Source: RUG11241 sp964560085 (GTDB lineage: Bacteria > Bacillota_I > Bacilli_A > RF39 > UBA660). Taken from it: a DNA stretch of 64,000 nt. The position numbers and the translations under genes were made by a program. A model generated the notes under the pieces. It worked only from the letters and a program-made list of their open reading frames with translations, had not been told where the DNA came from and did no database searches. Within the stretch, counting starts at the first letter, position 1. Each line of letters opens with the position of its first letter. The stretch is taken from the NCBI GenBank assembly GCA_964560085.1, contig CAZLKF010000001.1, positions 1-64,000 of the forward strand. The letters are read 5' to 3'. Of this stretch, positions 34,337 through 44,527 are shown one piece after another.

Positions 34337-35011
34337 TCATGTTTCTTCATTTTGTAAAATAAATTCATGTATATTTTTATAAGGATATAATAAATAAAAG
34401 ATCTTTTTTAAGGCATAGAGATTTGCTTGTTCTTTCCGAACTTGCAGTTTAAGTAATTCCAAATTAATTATCTCTTTTTGTTTAATACTATACTTTTTTA
34501 TTTTTAATAATAATTTGCATGAAAAGTAACTATCAATTACAAATATGCCAACAAATATACCCAATAATAAAATCGACAGTTCATTATTTATAAAGATGAT
34601 TGTAATTTCGTTCACAAATTGATTTAAGAATGCAAAATATATATATGATATAAATCCCCAAAGAATGGCCATTTTAAGGCATATTAAACCTTTATAATTT
34701 AATTTTTGATGTGAATAATCCCAAAGTTTAATATTGAATATTTTCATCAATAAAATTCCCCCAATTAGTTCCAAAAAAGTTAGAATAAAAGCGGAAATGA
34801 TGCTTAACAAAAAATAATTTAAATGAATGTTTTCAACTATTCTTATAGTACTAAGAATATTTAAAATAATTCCACCTATACCATATATAGGAAGTGCTAT
34901 TCCAAGCATTAATCCAGGATTTATGAAATTTCTAGCCGCAATACTGCGATATACAGTTTCTAAAACCCAACCAACAATTGACATTAAAGCAAAAATAAAT
35001 AAATATTTCAT
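34337..35011 (-). CDS. CmpB-type putative ABC transporter permease
   Basis: The 224-residue protein begins with FALMSIVGWVLETVYRSIAARNFINPGLMLG and IALPIYGIGG, the pattern of the ABC_trans_CmpB family (putative permeases of unknown substrate). About five membrane helices are followed by a basic, helical C-terminal tail. No ATPase gene is directly attached; the Nat-like pair upstream is a complete system on its own. It ends 22 bases before the dUTPase start. Confidence 0.75.
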   Translation of the reverse strand: MKYLFIFALMSIVGWVLETVYRSIAARNFINPGLMLGIALPIYGIGGIILNILSTIRIVENIHLNYFLLSIISAFILTFLELIGGILLMKIFNIKLWDYSHQKLNYKGLICLKMAILWGFISYIYFAFLNQFVNEITIIFINNELSILLLGIFVGIFVIDSYFSCKLLLKIKKYSIKQKEIINLELLKLQVRKEQANLYALKKIFYLLYPYKNIHEFILQNEET

Positions 35012-35038
35012 ATTTCCTCCTTAAAAAAAGAGAAGTTT

Positions 35039-36346
35039 TTACTTCTCTTTTAACGCTTTAAACATTTTTTTCCATAAATCTTTTGATGAATAATTCAAAA
35101 TACCAACTTTATATATTTTAAGACCATATTTTACTAAAATAAAAATAGTTATTATCATTATTATGCTCGAAATAATGAAATCTATAATTCCAATATCACC
35201 TGTAATTAGTAAGCATGGTGACAAAATTGCTGAGATAAATGGAAAATAGGAAACAATTTTAATGAAAGTCGCTCCAGCAAATAGATTTGACATAATAGCT
35301 AAATAATAACCAACTAAAGAAATTAGCATGATTGGGGTTTGCAATTGTTGAAAATCTTCAGTATTAGTTGTCATTGAAGCTAAAATACCAGCTACTAATG
35401 AATAAGCGATAAATGTTAAAATCATTAAAAATAGTACTAATGGAATGATATAAGCAAATTTCGCGAACATTGTCGAAGTAGATAATCCTCCTAAAAGGGA
35501 ATTTAAATCTATTCCTGAACTTGCAGCAAGTGATCCACCTGTTCCTCTTAAAAGAACACCTATGATCGCGTAAACAATCAATAAGATTCCTTGAAATAAT
35601 ATAAATAAATTTCCAGCTATAACTTTTGAAAAGAAATGCTTAACTGGAGATACACTAGATATTATTATTTCCATTCCTCTTGTTGTTTTTTCATCATTAA
35701 CTTCTGAACCAATCATTTGTACTAAAAAGATTGATAAAATAAAGAATGGTAAAATAATAACTGGAAAAATTGTTTCAATAAAAGTTGTTGATTTTTCTTC
35801 TTCAGATTTTTTAGTTTCATCCATAATAATTCGTTCAACTTCAATATTACTAAACAATTTATTTATTTCTTCTTCAGATAAAGATAATTCTTCAATTGCA
35901 AATTTAATTTTTGTATTATTAATAGCATTAGAAATCAATTGATAATCAATCGTATCAATATAGTCATTGCTTATTAATGTAGCTTTTATGACGGTTTCAG
36001 GATCTTTTGAAAATACAATAGTCCACGCTTTTTCTTTGGAATCCTCATATATTTTCTTTTGTTCTTCAACAGTTTTATTTGATAACTCGATATCATACTT
36101 TAATTCATCATCAGTAGATGTTGACGCGTTTAGCAAATCCTTAAAAGTTTCATAAGCATTCATTTCATCAATAACATAAATTTTGTTATTTTCGTTAAAA
36201 TCACCACCAAAGAAGCCGATAACTGTATCAATATTAATTAAGGCAATTGTTAAAAGTGCAATAAGAATATTAGCAATTAAAAACCATTTTGTCTTAATTT
36301 TTCGTTTTAAGCTGACACCAATTAGGAAATTTAATTTACTTCTCAT
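35039..36346 (-). CDS. ABC-2 type exporter permease (NatB-like)
   Basis: The protein of about 435 residues has a membrane helix near the N-terminus, a large extracytoplasmic domain (about 45-185) and five to six helices in the C-terminal half, as in NatB/ABC-2 permeases. The segment SEVNDEKTTRGMEIIISSVSP is characteristic. ATG at 36346 is chosen because GGTGA lies just before it; the GTG at 36355 is part of that site. Its start overlaps the end of the ATPase gene. NatAB exports sodium in Bacillus, but specificity here is unproven. Confidence 0.85.
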   Translation of the reverse strand: MRSKLNFLIGVSLKRKIKTKWFLIANILIALLTIALINIDTVIGFFGGDFNENNKIYVIDEMNAYETFKDLLNASTSTDDELKYDIELSNKTVEEQKKIYEDSKEKAWTIVFSKDPETVIKATLISNDYIDTIDYQLISNAINNTKIKFAIEELSLSEEEINKLFSNIEVERIIMDETKKSEEEKSTTFIETIFPVIILPFFILSIFLVQMIGSEVNDEKTTRGMEIIISSVSPVKHFFSKVIAGNLFILFQGILLIVYAIIGVLLRGTGGSLAASSGIDLNSLLGGLSTSTMFAKFAYIIPLVLFLMILTFIAYSLVAGILASMTTNTEDFQQLQTPIMLISLVGYYLAIMSNLFAGATFIKIVSYFPFISAILSPCLLITGDIGIIDFIISSIIMIITIFILVKYGLKIYKVGILNYSSKDLWKKMFKALKEK

Positions 36347-37232
36347 AACTTTCACCTACTTTGGCAACAAAAATTTCATTTAAACTTGGTTCTTCAACAA
36401 CAAATTTAGTAATCTTTTTATCTTTTATCACATTAAAGATTGTCTCAATATATGATTTATCTTCAATTTTTACATTAAATTCATCGCCGATTTTTTCAAC
36501 ATCAGCGATACCTTTAATATCTTTAAAATCATCTTTTTTAATATTTCCTCGAATTAAAATGTTCTTCTTTTGATATTTTTCTTTGATATCTTTTAGATAG
36601 CCCTCTAGAACAGGTTTACCTTGAACTAGAATCATTAATTTCTCACAAAAAAGTTCTACATGTTCCATCCGATGAGAAGAAAATATTATCATACTGCCTT
36701 CTTTAGCTAAACGCAAAATAACTTTTTTAAATAATTCAACATTTATAGGATCTAATCCACTAAAAGGTTCATCTAAAATAAGTAATTTTGGTTTATTGAT
36801 AATGGCAGTTATAAACTGAATTTTTTGTTGGTTTCCTTTCGATAATTCTTTGATTTTTCGTTCACGATATTCAGAAATCTCAAACTCTTTTAATAATTCA
36901 TCCATTCTTTTTAGAATTTCCTCATCAGACATTCCTTTTAATGCTCCAAAGAATAAGCATTGTTCTTTTACTGTCAATTTAGTTAAAAGACTTCTTTCTT
37001 CCGTTAAAAAGCCAATTTTATCAGTAATATCATAGTTAATCTTTTTACCATTTAAAGTAATCTCGCCATTCGTTGCATCAAGTAAACCGATAATCATTCG
37101 AAAAGTTGTTGTTTTTCCAGCACCATTAACACCTAGAAGTCCAAAAATTTCACCATCATTAACAGAAAAAGAAATATTATCGACAGCTTTAAAGTCGCCA
37201 TAATATTTCGTAACATTCTTTACACTTAACAT
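36336..37232 (-). CDS. ABC transporter ATP-binding protein (NatA-like)
   Basis: The 298-residue ATPase has Walker A GVNGAGKTTT, a Q-loop in LTEERSLL, signature LSKGNQQK, Walker B LLILDEPFSGLDP and H-loop SSHRMEH. An extra C-terminal domain of about 80 residues is common in NatA/CcmA-type exporters. It is co-transcribed with the NatB-like permease through an 11-base overlap. Confidence 0.92.
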   Translation of the reverse strand: MLSVKNVTKYYGDFKAVDNISFSVNDGEIFGLLGVNGAGKTTTFRMIIGLLDATNGEITLNGKKINYDITDKIGFLTEERSLLTKLTVKEQCLFFGALKGMSDEEILKRMDELLKEFEISEYRERKIKELSKGNQQKIQFITAIINKPKLLILDEPFSGLDPINVELFKKVILRLAKEGSMIIFSSHRMEHVELFCEKLMILVQGKPVLEGYLKDIKEKYQKKNILIRGNIKKDDFKDIKGIADVEKIGDEFNVKIEDKSYIETIFNVIKDKKITKFVVEEPSLNEIFVAKVGESYEK

Positions 37233-37241
37233 ATTGTCCCC

Positions 37242-38279
37242 CTAATTAAAAATTTTTATAATGTCATTAATTGTAATGGCAATCATCAGTATCATTAATA
37301 ATGCAAATCCAATTGAATGGATTGTATTTTCAACCTTAGGTGAAACTGGTTTTCCTTTAATTTTTTCAATTATTAAAAATAGAACACGACCACCATCAAA
37401 TGCTGGTAAAGGAATAATATTAATAATTCCAACATTAACGCATAAATAACCTACTAAATAAACTAAATTAATAAGTCCGGCTTCGGCACTTTGACCAACA
37501 ATGTTATAAATACCAATTGGCCCAGATAAAGCACTTAAACTTAGACGCCCTGTACATAAATAGGCAATTATCATAAACATTTGCTCAGCTAAGGACCATA
37601 ATTTTGTAAAACCATATTTCAAGGCTGCCCAGAAACCAGTTTCAACATTAGTAGCAATAGTGAAACCATATTTATATGTTTTTTCACCATCTACTTCTTC
37701 TTCTTTAGGAGTCAACTTAAATGTTTTTTCAACGCCATCAGTTAAAACTGTTAAGTCAATTGATTGTCCATTAGAAACAGTTAATTCCAAACTTAAGTGA
37801 TCAACATTTTTAATTTTTTCACCATTAATTGCAACAATCTCGGCATTTTTAGGAATTCCAACCTCATATGCTGAATAACCTTCTGTTACATCAGCAATAT
37901 ATGGAGTATTTCCTGGCGCACCTACGACTAAAGCAACGATGAAAAAGCAAATAACTGCTAGAATATAATTAAAAACGACACCAGCAATTATAACAGATAA
38001 TCTCTGCCACCAAGTTTTATATTGCATATGTTTATCTTTTGGAACTTTTTCATCTATCTCAACTGATTCTCCTGCCATTGATACATAGCCACCAATTGGA
38101 AAAAGACGAATAGAATACTGAGTTTCATCATTCTTGCGGTGCCACTTATAAATACAAGGTCCCATTCCAATTGAAAATTCGTAACAATAAACACCTGCTT
38201 TTTTAGCAAACAAATAATGACCAAATTCATGAATTAGAATCGTAATTCCTAAAACTAGTATAAAATAAATAATTGTCAT
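37242..38279 (-). CDS. rseP: site-2 metalloprotease RseP/RasP
   Basis: RasP/RseP is an intramembrane zinc protease that cleaves anti-sigma factors and signal-peptide remnants. The 345-residue protein has the HEFGH zinc motif at 17-21, a PDZ domain in the middle (about 115-195), and the second active-site segment NIIPLPAFDGGR. Order uppS-cdsA-rseP matches most Firmicutes. It might act on the anti-sigma protein at 60109-60837, but that is speculation. Confidence 0.95.
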   Translation of the reverse strand: MTIIYFILVLGITILIHEFGHYLFAKKAGVYCYEFSIGMGPCIYKWHRKNDETQYSIRLFPIGGYVSMAGESVEIDEKVPKDKHMQYKTWWQRLSVIIAGVVFNYILAVICFFIVALVVGAPGNTPYIADVTEGYSAYEVGIPKNAEIVAINGEKIKNVDHLSLELTVSNGQSIDLTVLTDGVEKTFKLTPKEEEVDGEKTYKYGFTIATNVETGFWAALKYGFTKLWSLAEQMFMIIAYLCTGRLSLSALSGPIGIYNIVGQSAEAGLINLVYLVGYLCVNVGIINIIPLPAFDGGRVLFLIIEKIKGKPVSPKVENTIHSIGFALLMILMIAITINDIIKIFN

Positions 38280-38288
38280 AAATTCCTC

Positions 38289-39077
38289 CTATATAAAGAT
38301 TAGCATATAAGCTAATACAATTAAAATTAAACTATCAAGGCGATCAAGTATACCCCCATGCCCAGGAATAATATTTGAAAAATCTTTTATTTTCGCGTGT
38401 CTCTTAACAGCCGAAAATATTAAATCACCAAACTGGCTAATAATTGATAAAAATAAGGTTATTAAAGCTATAACTAGAATTTTATCATCATTTATAAAAT
38501 TTACATAAAAAATGGTTCCTAGTGCAACACTCATAATCGTGCCACCTATCATACCTTCCCATGTTTTCTTTGGAGAAATAGAAGGAATCATTTTGTGCTT
38601 ACCAAACATGCTTCCTGTAAAATAAGCAAATGTATCAGAAGCAATAGTAATTGTTAGTAGATATAAAATTGGTTCAATGCCAATACCTCTTATATAATAT
38701 AATGTTCCAAAAGCACAACTTAAAAACAAAGTGCCACCCATTAAGTAAAAGGCATCATTAGTATTATATAAATCATCATTATGATATAAAATAACTGGTA
38801 TTAAAAACAACAAAATTGCAACAAAAACAAAGCGAAAATCTATATTGAAGACATCTTTATTGATTATAAAGTTCAAAAATAAAATAAATAATGAAAGATA
38901 AGAAATCATTTTCATTAAATCAGGAATTTTATGGAATTTCTCACGTGCCATTAAAAACTCTGTATAACCTAAGACTGTTAATAAAGAAATACCAAATTTA
39001 TAATAGATACCTCCAAAATATAAAACAGGGATTGTGATTAATGCAATAATGACAGCACTAATTACTCTTTTTTTCAT
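38289..39077 (-). CDS. cdsA: phosphatidate cytidylyltransferase
   Basis: CdsA makes CDP-diacylglycerol, the phospholipid branch point, in the membrane. The protein of about 262 residues has about seven helices and the C-terminal signature SQFGDLIFSAVKRHAKIKD followed by IPGHGGILDRLDSL. ATG at 39077 is preferred: GGAGG lies 8-9 bases upstream, while the TTG at 39092 precedes that site. Its start overlaps the end of uppS by 20 bases, so translation is coupled. Confidence 0.95.
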   Translation of the reverse strand: MKKRVISAVIIALITIPVLYFGGIYYKFGISLLTVLGYTEFLMAREKFHKIPDLMKMISYLSLFILFLNFIINKDVFNIDFRFVFVAILLFLIPVILYHNDDLYNTNDAFYLMGGTLFLSCAFGTLYYIRGIGIEPILYLLTITIASDTFAYFTGSMFGKHKMIPSISPKKTWEGMIGGTIMSVALGTIFYVNFINDDKILVIALITLFLSIISQFGDLIFSAVKRHAKIKDFSNIIPGHGGILDRLDSLILIVLAYMLIFI

Positions 39078-39774
39078 TTTTAATACCTCCAAATCTTCTA
39101 TCGCGTTTATTATATTCTTCTAATGCTTTGTCGAATTCTTTTTCATTAAAATCGGGAAAATATGTCTTTGGAAAATAAAATTCTGCATATGCATTTTGAT
39201 ATAACATAAAATCACTTAACCGCATTTCCCCGCTTGTTCTGACTAAAAAATCAATCTGTGGTAAGTCATTAAATAAATACTTATTTATATCATCAGGTAT
39301 TAAATTATTGATGTTAATTTCTTTATTCTCAATTGCCATATACATTTTTTTAAAAGCATTTAAGAGTTCTAATTTTGAACTATAATTTAAACATAGATTT
39401 AAAACACCACCCGTATTATTCTTTGTTACTTCTTTCAATTCATTTATGGTGTCAATTAATTTAGATGGTAAATTATCTTCAACTCCCGATACTAAAACTT
39501 TAATATTTTCCTTCATATATTTTTCTTTTTCATTTTTAAATTTTTGAACAAATAATTTGAATAGAAAATCAACTTCATCTTTAGTACGTTTTAAATTATC
39601 ACAAGATAAAATATACAAACTTAGATATTTTATGCCTTTTTTAAACGCATAAAGTGCCAAAGAAGTAATGTTTTCACTACCTGCTTTATGACCAAAACTA
39701 CGATTTAAACCTCGTGCTTGAGCCCAGCGACCATTGCCATCGACAATGATTGCCATATGAGTTGGAACTATCAT
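39058..39774 (-). CDS. uppS: isoprenyl transferase (undecaprenyl diphosphate synthase)
   Basis: UppS condenses isopentenyl diphosphate onto farnesyl diphosphate to form the C55 wall lipid carrier. The 238-residue protein has the N-terminal catalytic motif HMAIIVDGNGRWAQARG, GHKAGSEN, and the C-terminal LVRTSGEMRLSDFMLYQNAYAEFYF. GGTGA precedes the ATG. It is the first gene of the uppS-cdsA-rseP operon. Confidence 0.96.
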   Translation of the reverse strand: MIVPTHMAIIVDGNGRWAQARGLNRSFGHKAGSENITSLALYAFKKGIKYLSLYILSCDNLKRTKDEVDFLFKLFVQKFKNEKEKYMKENIKVLVSGVEDNLPSKLIDTINELKEVTKNNTGGVLNLCLNYSSKLELLNAFKKMYMAIENKEININNLIPDDINKYLFNDLPQIDFLVRTSGEMRLSDFMLYQNAYAEFYFPKTYFPDFNEKEFDKALEEYNKRDRRFGGIKNEKKSN

Positions 39775-39833
39775 AAAATCACCATTTTAATTATAATACA
39801 AATTAGAAGTAATGACAATAAAGAAATATTATT

Positions 39834-39861
39834 AAAACTCAGACAATTAAGACTGAGTTTT
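39834..39861 (-). terminator. terminator after the PAP2 gene
   Basis: AAAACTCAG pairs with CTGAGTTTT around a ten-base loop containing the end of the PAP2 frame. The following T-run is short. Confidence 0.5.
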
Positions 39862-40461
39862 ACTACGTTTTTTATAAAAAACTTCAATAAAGACATATAA
39901 ATAGATAATTGCAATAATAAAACCACCTAAAACATCAGTTGCATAATGGACACCAAGATAAATTCGGCTAATACCTATTAATAAAGTTAAGACAAATAAT
40001 AAGCTTATTGAAACAATTTTTTTTACTTTTGTCATTTTTGATTTATAAATAAAATAAATTATTAAGCCATAAAAAGCTGCATTAACCATTGAGTGTCCAC
40101 TTGGAAAACTAAAACCAGTTTCTTCAATTAAATTAATATCTATTGGGCGATCTCTTCTGATTATAAATTTCATTAGTTGATTGATAAAAGCAATAATAAT
40201 GGTATTTAAAGCAATATATTTTCCATATTTTTTGCTAAAAATTAAAGCAATTATGCAAAAAATCATGACCATAATTGTACTACCTAAAAAGGAAAACATT
40301 TTAAAAACAGTCGTATTAGCATCATTAATAAAATTGGAAATAATGCTGTAAACCTTAACATCAACAAAATTTTCATCTAAAAAAAGAACTAAATATAATA
40401 TTATTAAAGCTATTAAAATGGAAGCTATAATTATTATTCTTTTTATATTTTTCTTACTCAT
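39847..40461 (-). CDS. PAP2-family membrane phosphatase
   Basis: The 204-residue protein has about six helices and all three PAP2 motifs: FIIRRDRP, FSFPSGHSMVNAAFYG and GISRIYLGVHYATDVLGG. Such enzymes dephosphorylate lipid phosphates at the outer face, such as phosphatidylglycerol phosphate or undecaprenyl diphosphate. The start overlaps the end of tex by eight bases. With UppP at 20 kb it may provide redundant carrier recycling. Confidence 0.88.
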   Translation of the reverse strand: MSKKNIKRIIIIASILIALIILYLVLFLDENFVDVKVYSIISNFINDANTTVFKMFSFLGSTIMVMIFCIIALIFSKKYGKYIALNTIIIAFINQLMKFIIRRDRPIDINLIEETGFSFPSGHSMVNAAFYGLIIYFIYKSKMTKVKKIVSISLLFVLTLLIGISRIYLGVHYATDVLGGFIIAIIYLYVFIEVFYKKRSKTQS

Positions 40462-42607
40462 CTTTAACCTCTAGCAATGATAAAGCTACTTTCTTTTTTT
40501 CAGTCAATATATCTTTGACATATACATCAACAATATCACCAACACTCAATATTTCACTTGGATGTTTGATATATTTATCTGTCATATTAGAAATATGCAC
40601 TAAACCATCATTTTTAAGACCAATATCAATAAAAGCTCCAAAATCAACAACATTTCTGACTGTTCCTTGTAATTTCATACCGACCTTTAAATCTTCTAAG
40701 TGTAAAATATCACTTCTAAGAAGCGGTCTAGGCATTTCATCACGAGGATCCCTTAAAGGCATTTTTAAGGATTTAATAATATCTTCAAGAGTATATATAT
40801 CAATATTTAGTTTTTCTTGCAAACTATTTAAATCAATATCCAAAGCATCGATGATTTTCTTAGTTCCAATATCATTAATAGTGCAATTAATTAATTGTAA
40901 TAATTTTAAGGTAACATTATAACTTTCTGGATGAATATTTGTAACATCCAAAATATTTTTACCATCATTTATTCTTAAAAATCCAATTGCTTGTTCATAT
41001 ACTTTATCAGTTAAAACATGCAGCTTTTTAAGTTCAACACGTTCCATAATCTTTCCATTAGTATTCCGGTATTCAATAATTTTATCAATTGCTTTTTTTG
41101 TTAATCCTGAAACGTATTTTAATAAAAATGGACTAGCAGTATTAATGTTAACACCAACATTATTAACTGCTTTTTGAACAACAAAATCTAAAGATTCACT
41201 TAAACGTTTGTTTTGAACGTCGTGTTGATAAAGACCAACACCAATGCTTTCAGGATCTATTTTTACTAGTTCAGCTAATGGATCTTGTAAACGACGGGCA
41301 ATACTTATTGCACTACGCTCTTCAACATGTAGATTAGGAAATTCTTCGATTGCTAATTTTGATGCTGAATATACAGAGGCTCCAGCTTCGCTAACAATAA
41401 TATATTCAACTTTTCTATTTGATTCTTTAATAACATCAACAATGAACGCTTCTGATTCACGCGAAGCAGTTCCATTACCAATCGCAATAATATCAATTTT
41501 ATATTGCTCAATTAAGTCAAGAACAATTTTTTTGGCTGCTTCTTTTTCATTCCTCGGTTCATGAGGATAAATAACTTTTATAGCAATATTTTTACCAGTT
41601 TGATCAATGACAGCCAATTTGCATCCTGTTCGATAAGCCGGATCTAAACCTAAAACCATTTTTTCTTTCATTGGTGGCGTCATTAATAATTTTTCTAGAT
41701 TATTGCTAAAATTACTAATAGCAGCTTCACCAGCTTTTTCAGTTAAATCACTTCTAATTTCTCTTTCAATTGAAGGAAAAATCAAACGCTTATAAGCATC
41801 TTTTATTGCATCTATCACAATATTTTTGACAAAAGATTCATCTTTTTTGATGATTTTTGCATTTAAGTATTTAATAATCTCTTCTTCTTCAATATTAATA
41901 TTAACATTTAAAATATTTTCTTTCTCACCACGATTAATAGCTAAAATACGATGTGATTTAACATATTTTATAGGTTCATGGTAATCATAATACATCTCAT
42001 ATACTTTTTCTAAATCTTCAGCATTCTTCTTAATCTTACTCTCTAAAATGCCATTTCTATAAATAAATGCTCTGATATATTTACGATAAGTAGCCTCATC
42101 ACTTATATACTCAGCTATTATATAAGATGCTCCTGTAATTGCATCTTCAACCGTTTTGATTTTGTCATTTAAATATTTCACGGCCATTTCATCAATTGAA
42201 CCAAGTGTTGGAAAGGAAAGTATTTGTTTGGCAAAAGGTTCAAGTCCAGCAGCAATGGCATCTGTAGCTTTAGTTTTTTTCTTTTCTTTATATGGACGAT
42301 ATAAATCTTCTACTTCAACCAATTTATTAGCAGACATAATACTAGTTTTTAGTTCATCTGTCATTAATCCTTTTTCATCAATAAGACGAATAACATCTTC
42401 TTTTCTTTTAAGCAAATTCACTTGATACTCGTAAACTTCACTAATAGTTCTGATTTGTTCTTCATCCAAGGCTCCGGTTGCCTCTTTACGATAACGGGCA
42501 ATAAAAGGAATAGTTGCACCTTCACTAAGTAAATTTAATGTTGCTTCTATTTGTTTTGCTTTAACGTTTAATTCTTTACTTATTTCCATTATTAATTCTG
42601 TATTCAT
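40454..42607 (-). CDS. tex: Tex-family RNA-binding transcription accessory protein
   Basis: Tex is a conserved cytoplasmic nucleic-acid-binding protein related to Spt6. The 717-residue protein starts with the Tex N-terminal domain (GATIPFIARYRKEATGALDEEQI). It has a YqgF-like RNase H fold (LGLDPAYRTGCKLAVID, SEAGASVYSAS), helix-hairpin-helix motifs (NTASPFLLKYVSGL) and a C-terminal S1 domain (GTVRNVVDFGAFIDIGLKNDGLVHISN). Length and order are canonical. Confidence 0.96.
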   Translation of the reverse strand: MNTELIMEISKELNVKAKQIEATLNLLSEGATIPFIARYRKEATGALDEEQIRTISEVYEYQVNLLKRKEDVIRLIDEKGLMTDELKTSIMSANKLVEVEDLYRPYKEKKKTKATDAIAAGLEPFAKQILSFPTLGSIDEMAVKYLNDKIKTVEDAITGASYIIAEYISDEATYRKYIRAFIYRNGILESKIKKNAEDLEKVYEMYYDYHEPIKYVKSHRILAINRGEKENILNVNINIEEEEIIKYLNAKIIKKDESFVKNIVIDAIKDAYKRLIFPSIEREIRSDLTEKAGEAAISNFSNNLEKLLMTPPMKEKMVLGLDPAYRTGCKLAVIDQTGKNIAIKVIYPHEPRNEKEAAKKIVLDLIEQYKIDIIAIGNGTASRESEAFIVDVIKESNRKVEYIIVSEAGASVYSASKLAIEEFPNLHVEERSAISIARRLQDPLAELVKIDPESIGVGLYQHDVQNKRLSESLDFVVQKAVNNVGVNINTASPFLLKYVSGLTKKAIDKIIEYRNTNGKIMERVELKKLHVLTDKVYEQAIGFLRINDGKNILDVTNIHPESYNVTLKLLQLINCTINDIGTKKIIDALDIDLNSLQEKLNIDIYTLEDIIKSLKMPLRDPRDEMPRPLLRSDILHLEDLKVGMKLQGTVRNVVDFGAFIDIGLKNDGLVHISNMTDKYIKHPSEILSVGDIVDVYVKDILTEKKKVALSLLEVKDE

Positions 42608-42642
42608 AAATTCCTCCTAGATACTAATATATTATATCAAAA

Positions 42643-42664
42643 AAAATACACTTTTGTGTATTTT
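42643..42664 (-). terminator. terminator of the Y-family polymerase gene
   Basis: AAAATACAC pairs with GTGTATTTT (loop TTTT), with T residues following on the minus strand. The dinB stop codon lies in the stem. Confidence 0.75.
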
Positions 42665-43835
42665 ATATTCCTTTATTTATTTTTGTAACGCCATATTTTT
42701 CTTTTAAACTATCTATTGTTTTCTCCAATAGTTCATCTTTTTCTTTATAATTACTATCGAAAACCGACGCTTGGTAATAATAATTGGTTACTAAATTACT
42801 AACTCTGACTCCCACTAATCTAACTCCTGTTGAATCCCAAATAGAAATCATTAACTTTGAAGCAATTTCATAAATTTCTTTAGTAATATTTGTTGGATTA
42901 GTAATCTTTAATTGTTTTGACATACTTTGAAAATCTTTGTTTTTTAATATTGCTGCTATAACATATGCATATTTATTTTCCTTACGAAGTTGCAAACCAA
43001 CGTTTTCACATTGCTCTCTTAGAAGTGGTAAAACTTCTTTTATATTCATTGCATCAATTGGTAATGTTGATGTTGTACTAATACATTTGGGATCAGTTCG
43101 ATAATTTATAACTTCACTATCATCGCGACCATTAGCAATATCGATTAAATGACTTGCCTGATTTTTAAACTTTTTTTGTAAATCTATTAGAGCAGAATTT
43201 GCCAAATCTCCAATTGTATTAATGCTCATTTCTTTTAAAACTGCTGCTGTTTTTCTACCAACGCCGAACAAATCACCAATCGGTAAACTAAACATTTTTG
43301 ATTCAATTTCATAATTGTATAGTGTATGAATTTTAAATGGTTTTGAAAAATCAGAGGCCATTTTAGCACAAAGTTTGTTATTTGCTATTCCAACATTTAC
43401 GGTAAAACCTAATTTTTCATATATCTCAGTTTGAATTTTTTTTGCAAAAACTAATTCTTCGCCATATAATTTTTTAACTTTGCCATAATCTAAATAACAT
43501 TCATCAATACTAGCAATTTCAATGTCGGAAGTATAATTATACAAAATATCAAACATTTTATTTGACATTTCATTATAAAAAGTAAAATTAGGTGGGTATA
43601 TTCTTAATGCCGGACATTTCTTTTTAGCACTATACAAAGTTTCAGCGGTTACAACACCCATTTTTTTTGCTGACATTGACTTGGCGAGAACTATCCCTCT
43701 TCTTGCCTTTTCATCGCCACCAATGGCAGCATAGCTATTGCGAATGTCATATTTACTACCTTTATTTAACAAATCTATGGCTGTCCATGATAAAAAAGCA
43801 TTATTAACATCAATATGCATTATAATTCTTTCCAT
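42663..43835 (-). CDS. dinB: Y-family DNA polymerase (DinB/Pol IV-type)
   Basis: This is a translesion polymerase. The catalytic carboxylates appear in IMHIDVNNAFLSW and SIDECYLDYG, with the YxAR-like KARRGIVLAKS between them. The HhH region is LPIGDLFGVGRKTAAVLKEMSI and a little-finger domain follows. Start at 43835 (MERIIMHID) is preferred because GGTGA precedes it and the longer frame only adds MMIVVIV. It stands alone between two terminators; no LexA-like box was recognised. Confidence 0.9.
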   Translation of the reverse strand: MERIIMHIDVNNAFLSWTAIDLLNKGSKYDIRNSYAAIGGDEKARRGIVLAKSMSAKKMGVVTAETLYSAKKKCPALRIYPPNFTFYNEMSNKMFDILYNYTSDIEIASIDECYLDYGKVKKLYGEELVFAKKIQTEIYEKLGFTVNVGIANNKLCAKMASDFSKPFKIHTLYNYEIESKMFSLPIGDLFGVGRKTAAVLKEMSINTIGDLANSALIDLQKKFKNQASHLIDIANGRDDSEVINYRTDPKCISTTSTLPIDAMNIKEVLPLLREQCENVGLQLRKENKYAYVIAAILKNKDFQSMSKQLKITNPTNITKEIYEIASKLMISIWDSTGVRLVGVRVSNLVTNYYYQASVFDSNYKEKDELLEKTIDSLKEKYGVTKINKGI

Positions 43836-43878
43836 CACGATCACCACAATCATCATAACACAAACATATGTTTATGTC

Positions 43879-43900
43879 AAAAAAAAGCACATTAGTGCTT
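43879..43900 (-). terminator. terminator of the paralogous hypothetical operon
   Basis: On the minus strand AAGCAC, loop TAAT and GTGCTT are followed by a T-run, at the stop of the 43899-44504 gene. Confidence 0.7.
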
Positions 43901-44504
43901 ATTTTGTTTTAAAACCAGATTCAACTAATGAATCTATTGGTACGCCATCACGAATCATTGCCATTATGCTTTTAATATCTACTAATAGTTCCTGCCAACT
44001 ACGATAAATTTTAGTTTTAAACATCTCTTCTATAATAACATCAATGAAAAATGTTTTTATTTGAATATCTACAGATGTTACTTCATCACTAGATTTACTA
44101 CTATCAATAAAAAGATCAGATATATCTACTTCACAGTCTAAAGGGACAGAAATGTCAGAAACCACTTTTGCTTCTGAAAGTGGAATACCCTTTTCATATA
44201 TGTAGTAATAGTCTACTTTTTCATCGTTTCTGTCTTTTGTATCAAAACAACTAGTAGAACCTAAATAAAATAATATCTGAGCATTTTGCTTGGTACAAAA
44301 ATTCTGAAGTTGTCTTTCTAAATCATCGACTCTATAGGCATATTTTCTCAATTTTTCCGATAATTCATTTAAAGATTCTTTATTATTTTCATCATTCAAT
44401 TTCTTGTAGATTTTTGCTGCATTTTCTTCAAAAAAATCTAAATTTTGGCATATTTTTTGATGTTCTTTTATATTATTTTCTCTTTCTAGTAATAAATCGT
44501 TCAT
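43899..44504 (-). CDS. hypothetical coiled-coil protein, paralogue of the upstream gene
   Basis: The function of this 201-residue protein is not recognised. The N-terminus (MNDLLLERENNIKEHQ) and a helical, coiled-coil-like region to about residue 75 are followed by a beta-rich domain with FYLGS and DYYYIYE, and a C-terminal helix with SWQELL. It shares start, layout and motifs with the preceding gene (MNVLLAERSNNIKKGE, IYLGS, EHYYYLFD, TWEELR). No signal peptide or membrane helix is seen. It is the second gene of a two-gene operon. Confidence 0.7.
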   Translation of the reverse strand: MNDLLLERENNIKEHQKICQNLDFFEENAAKIYKKLNDENNKESLNELSEKLRKYAYRVDDLERQLQNFCTKQNAQILFYLGSTSCFDTKDRNDEKVDYYYIYEKGIPLSEAKVVSDISVPLDCEVDISDLFIDSSKSSDEVTSVDIQIKTFFIDVIIEEMFKTKIYRSWQELLVDIKSIMAMIRDGVPIDSLVESGFKTK

Positions 44505-44527
44505 AATTACTCCTTACTAATTTAAAA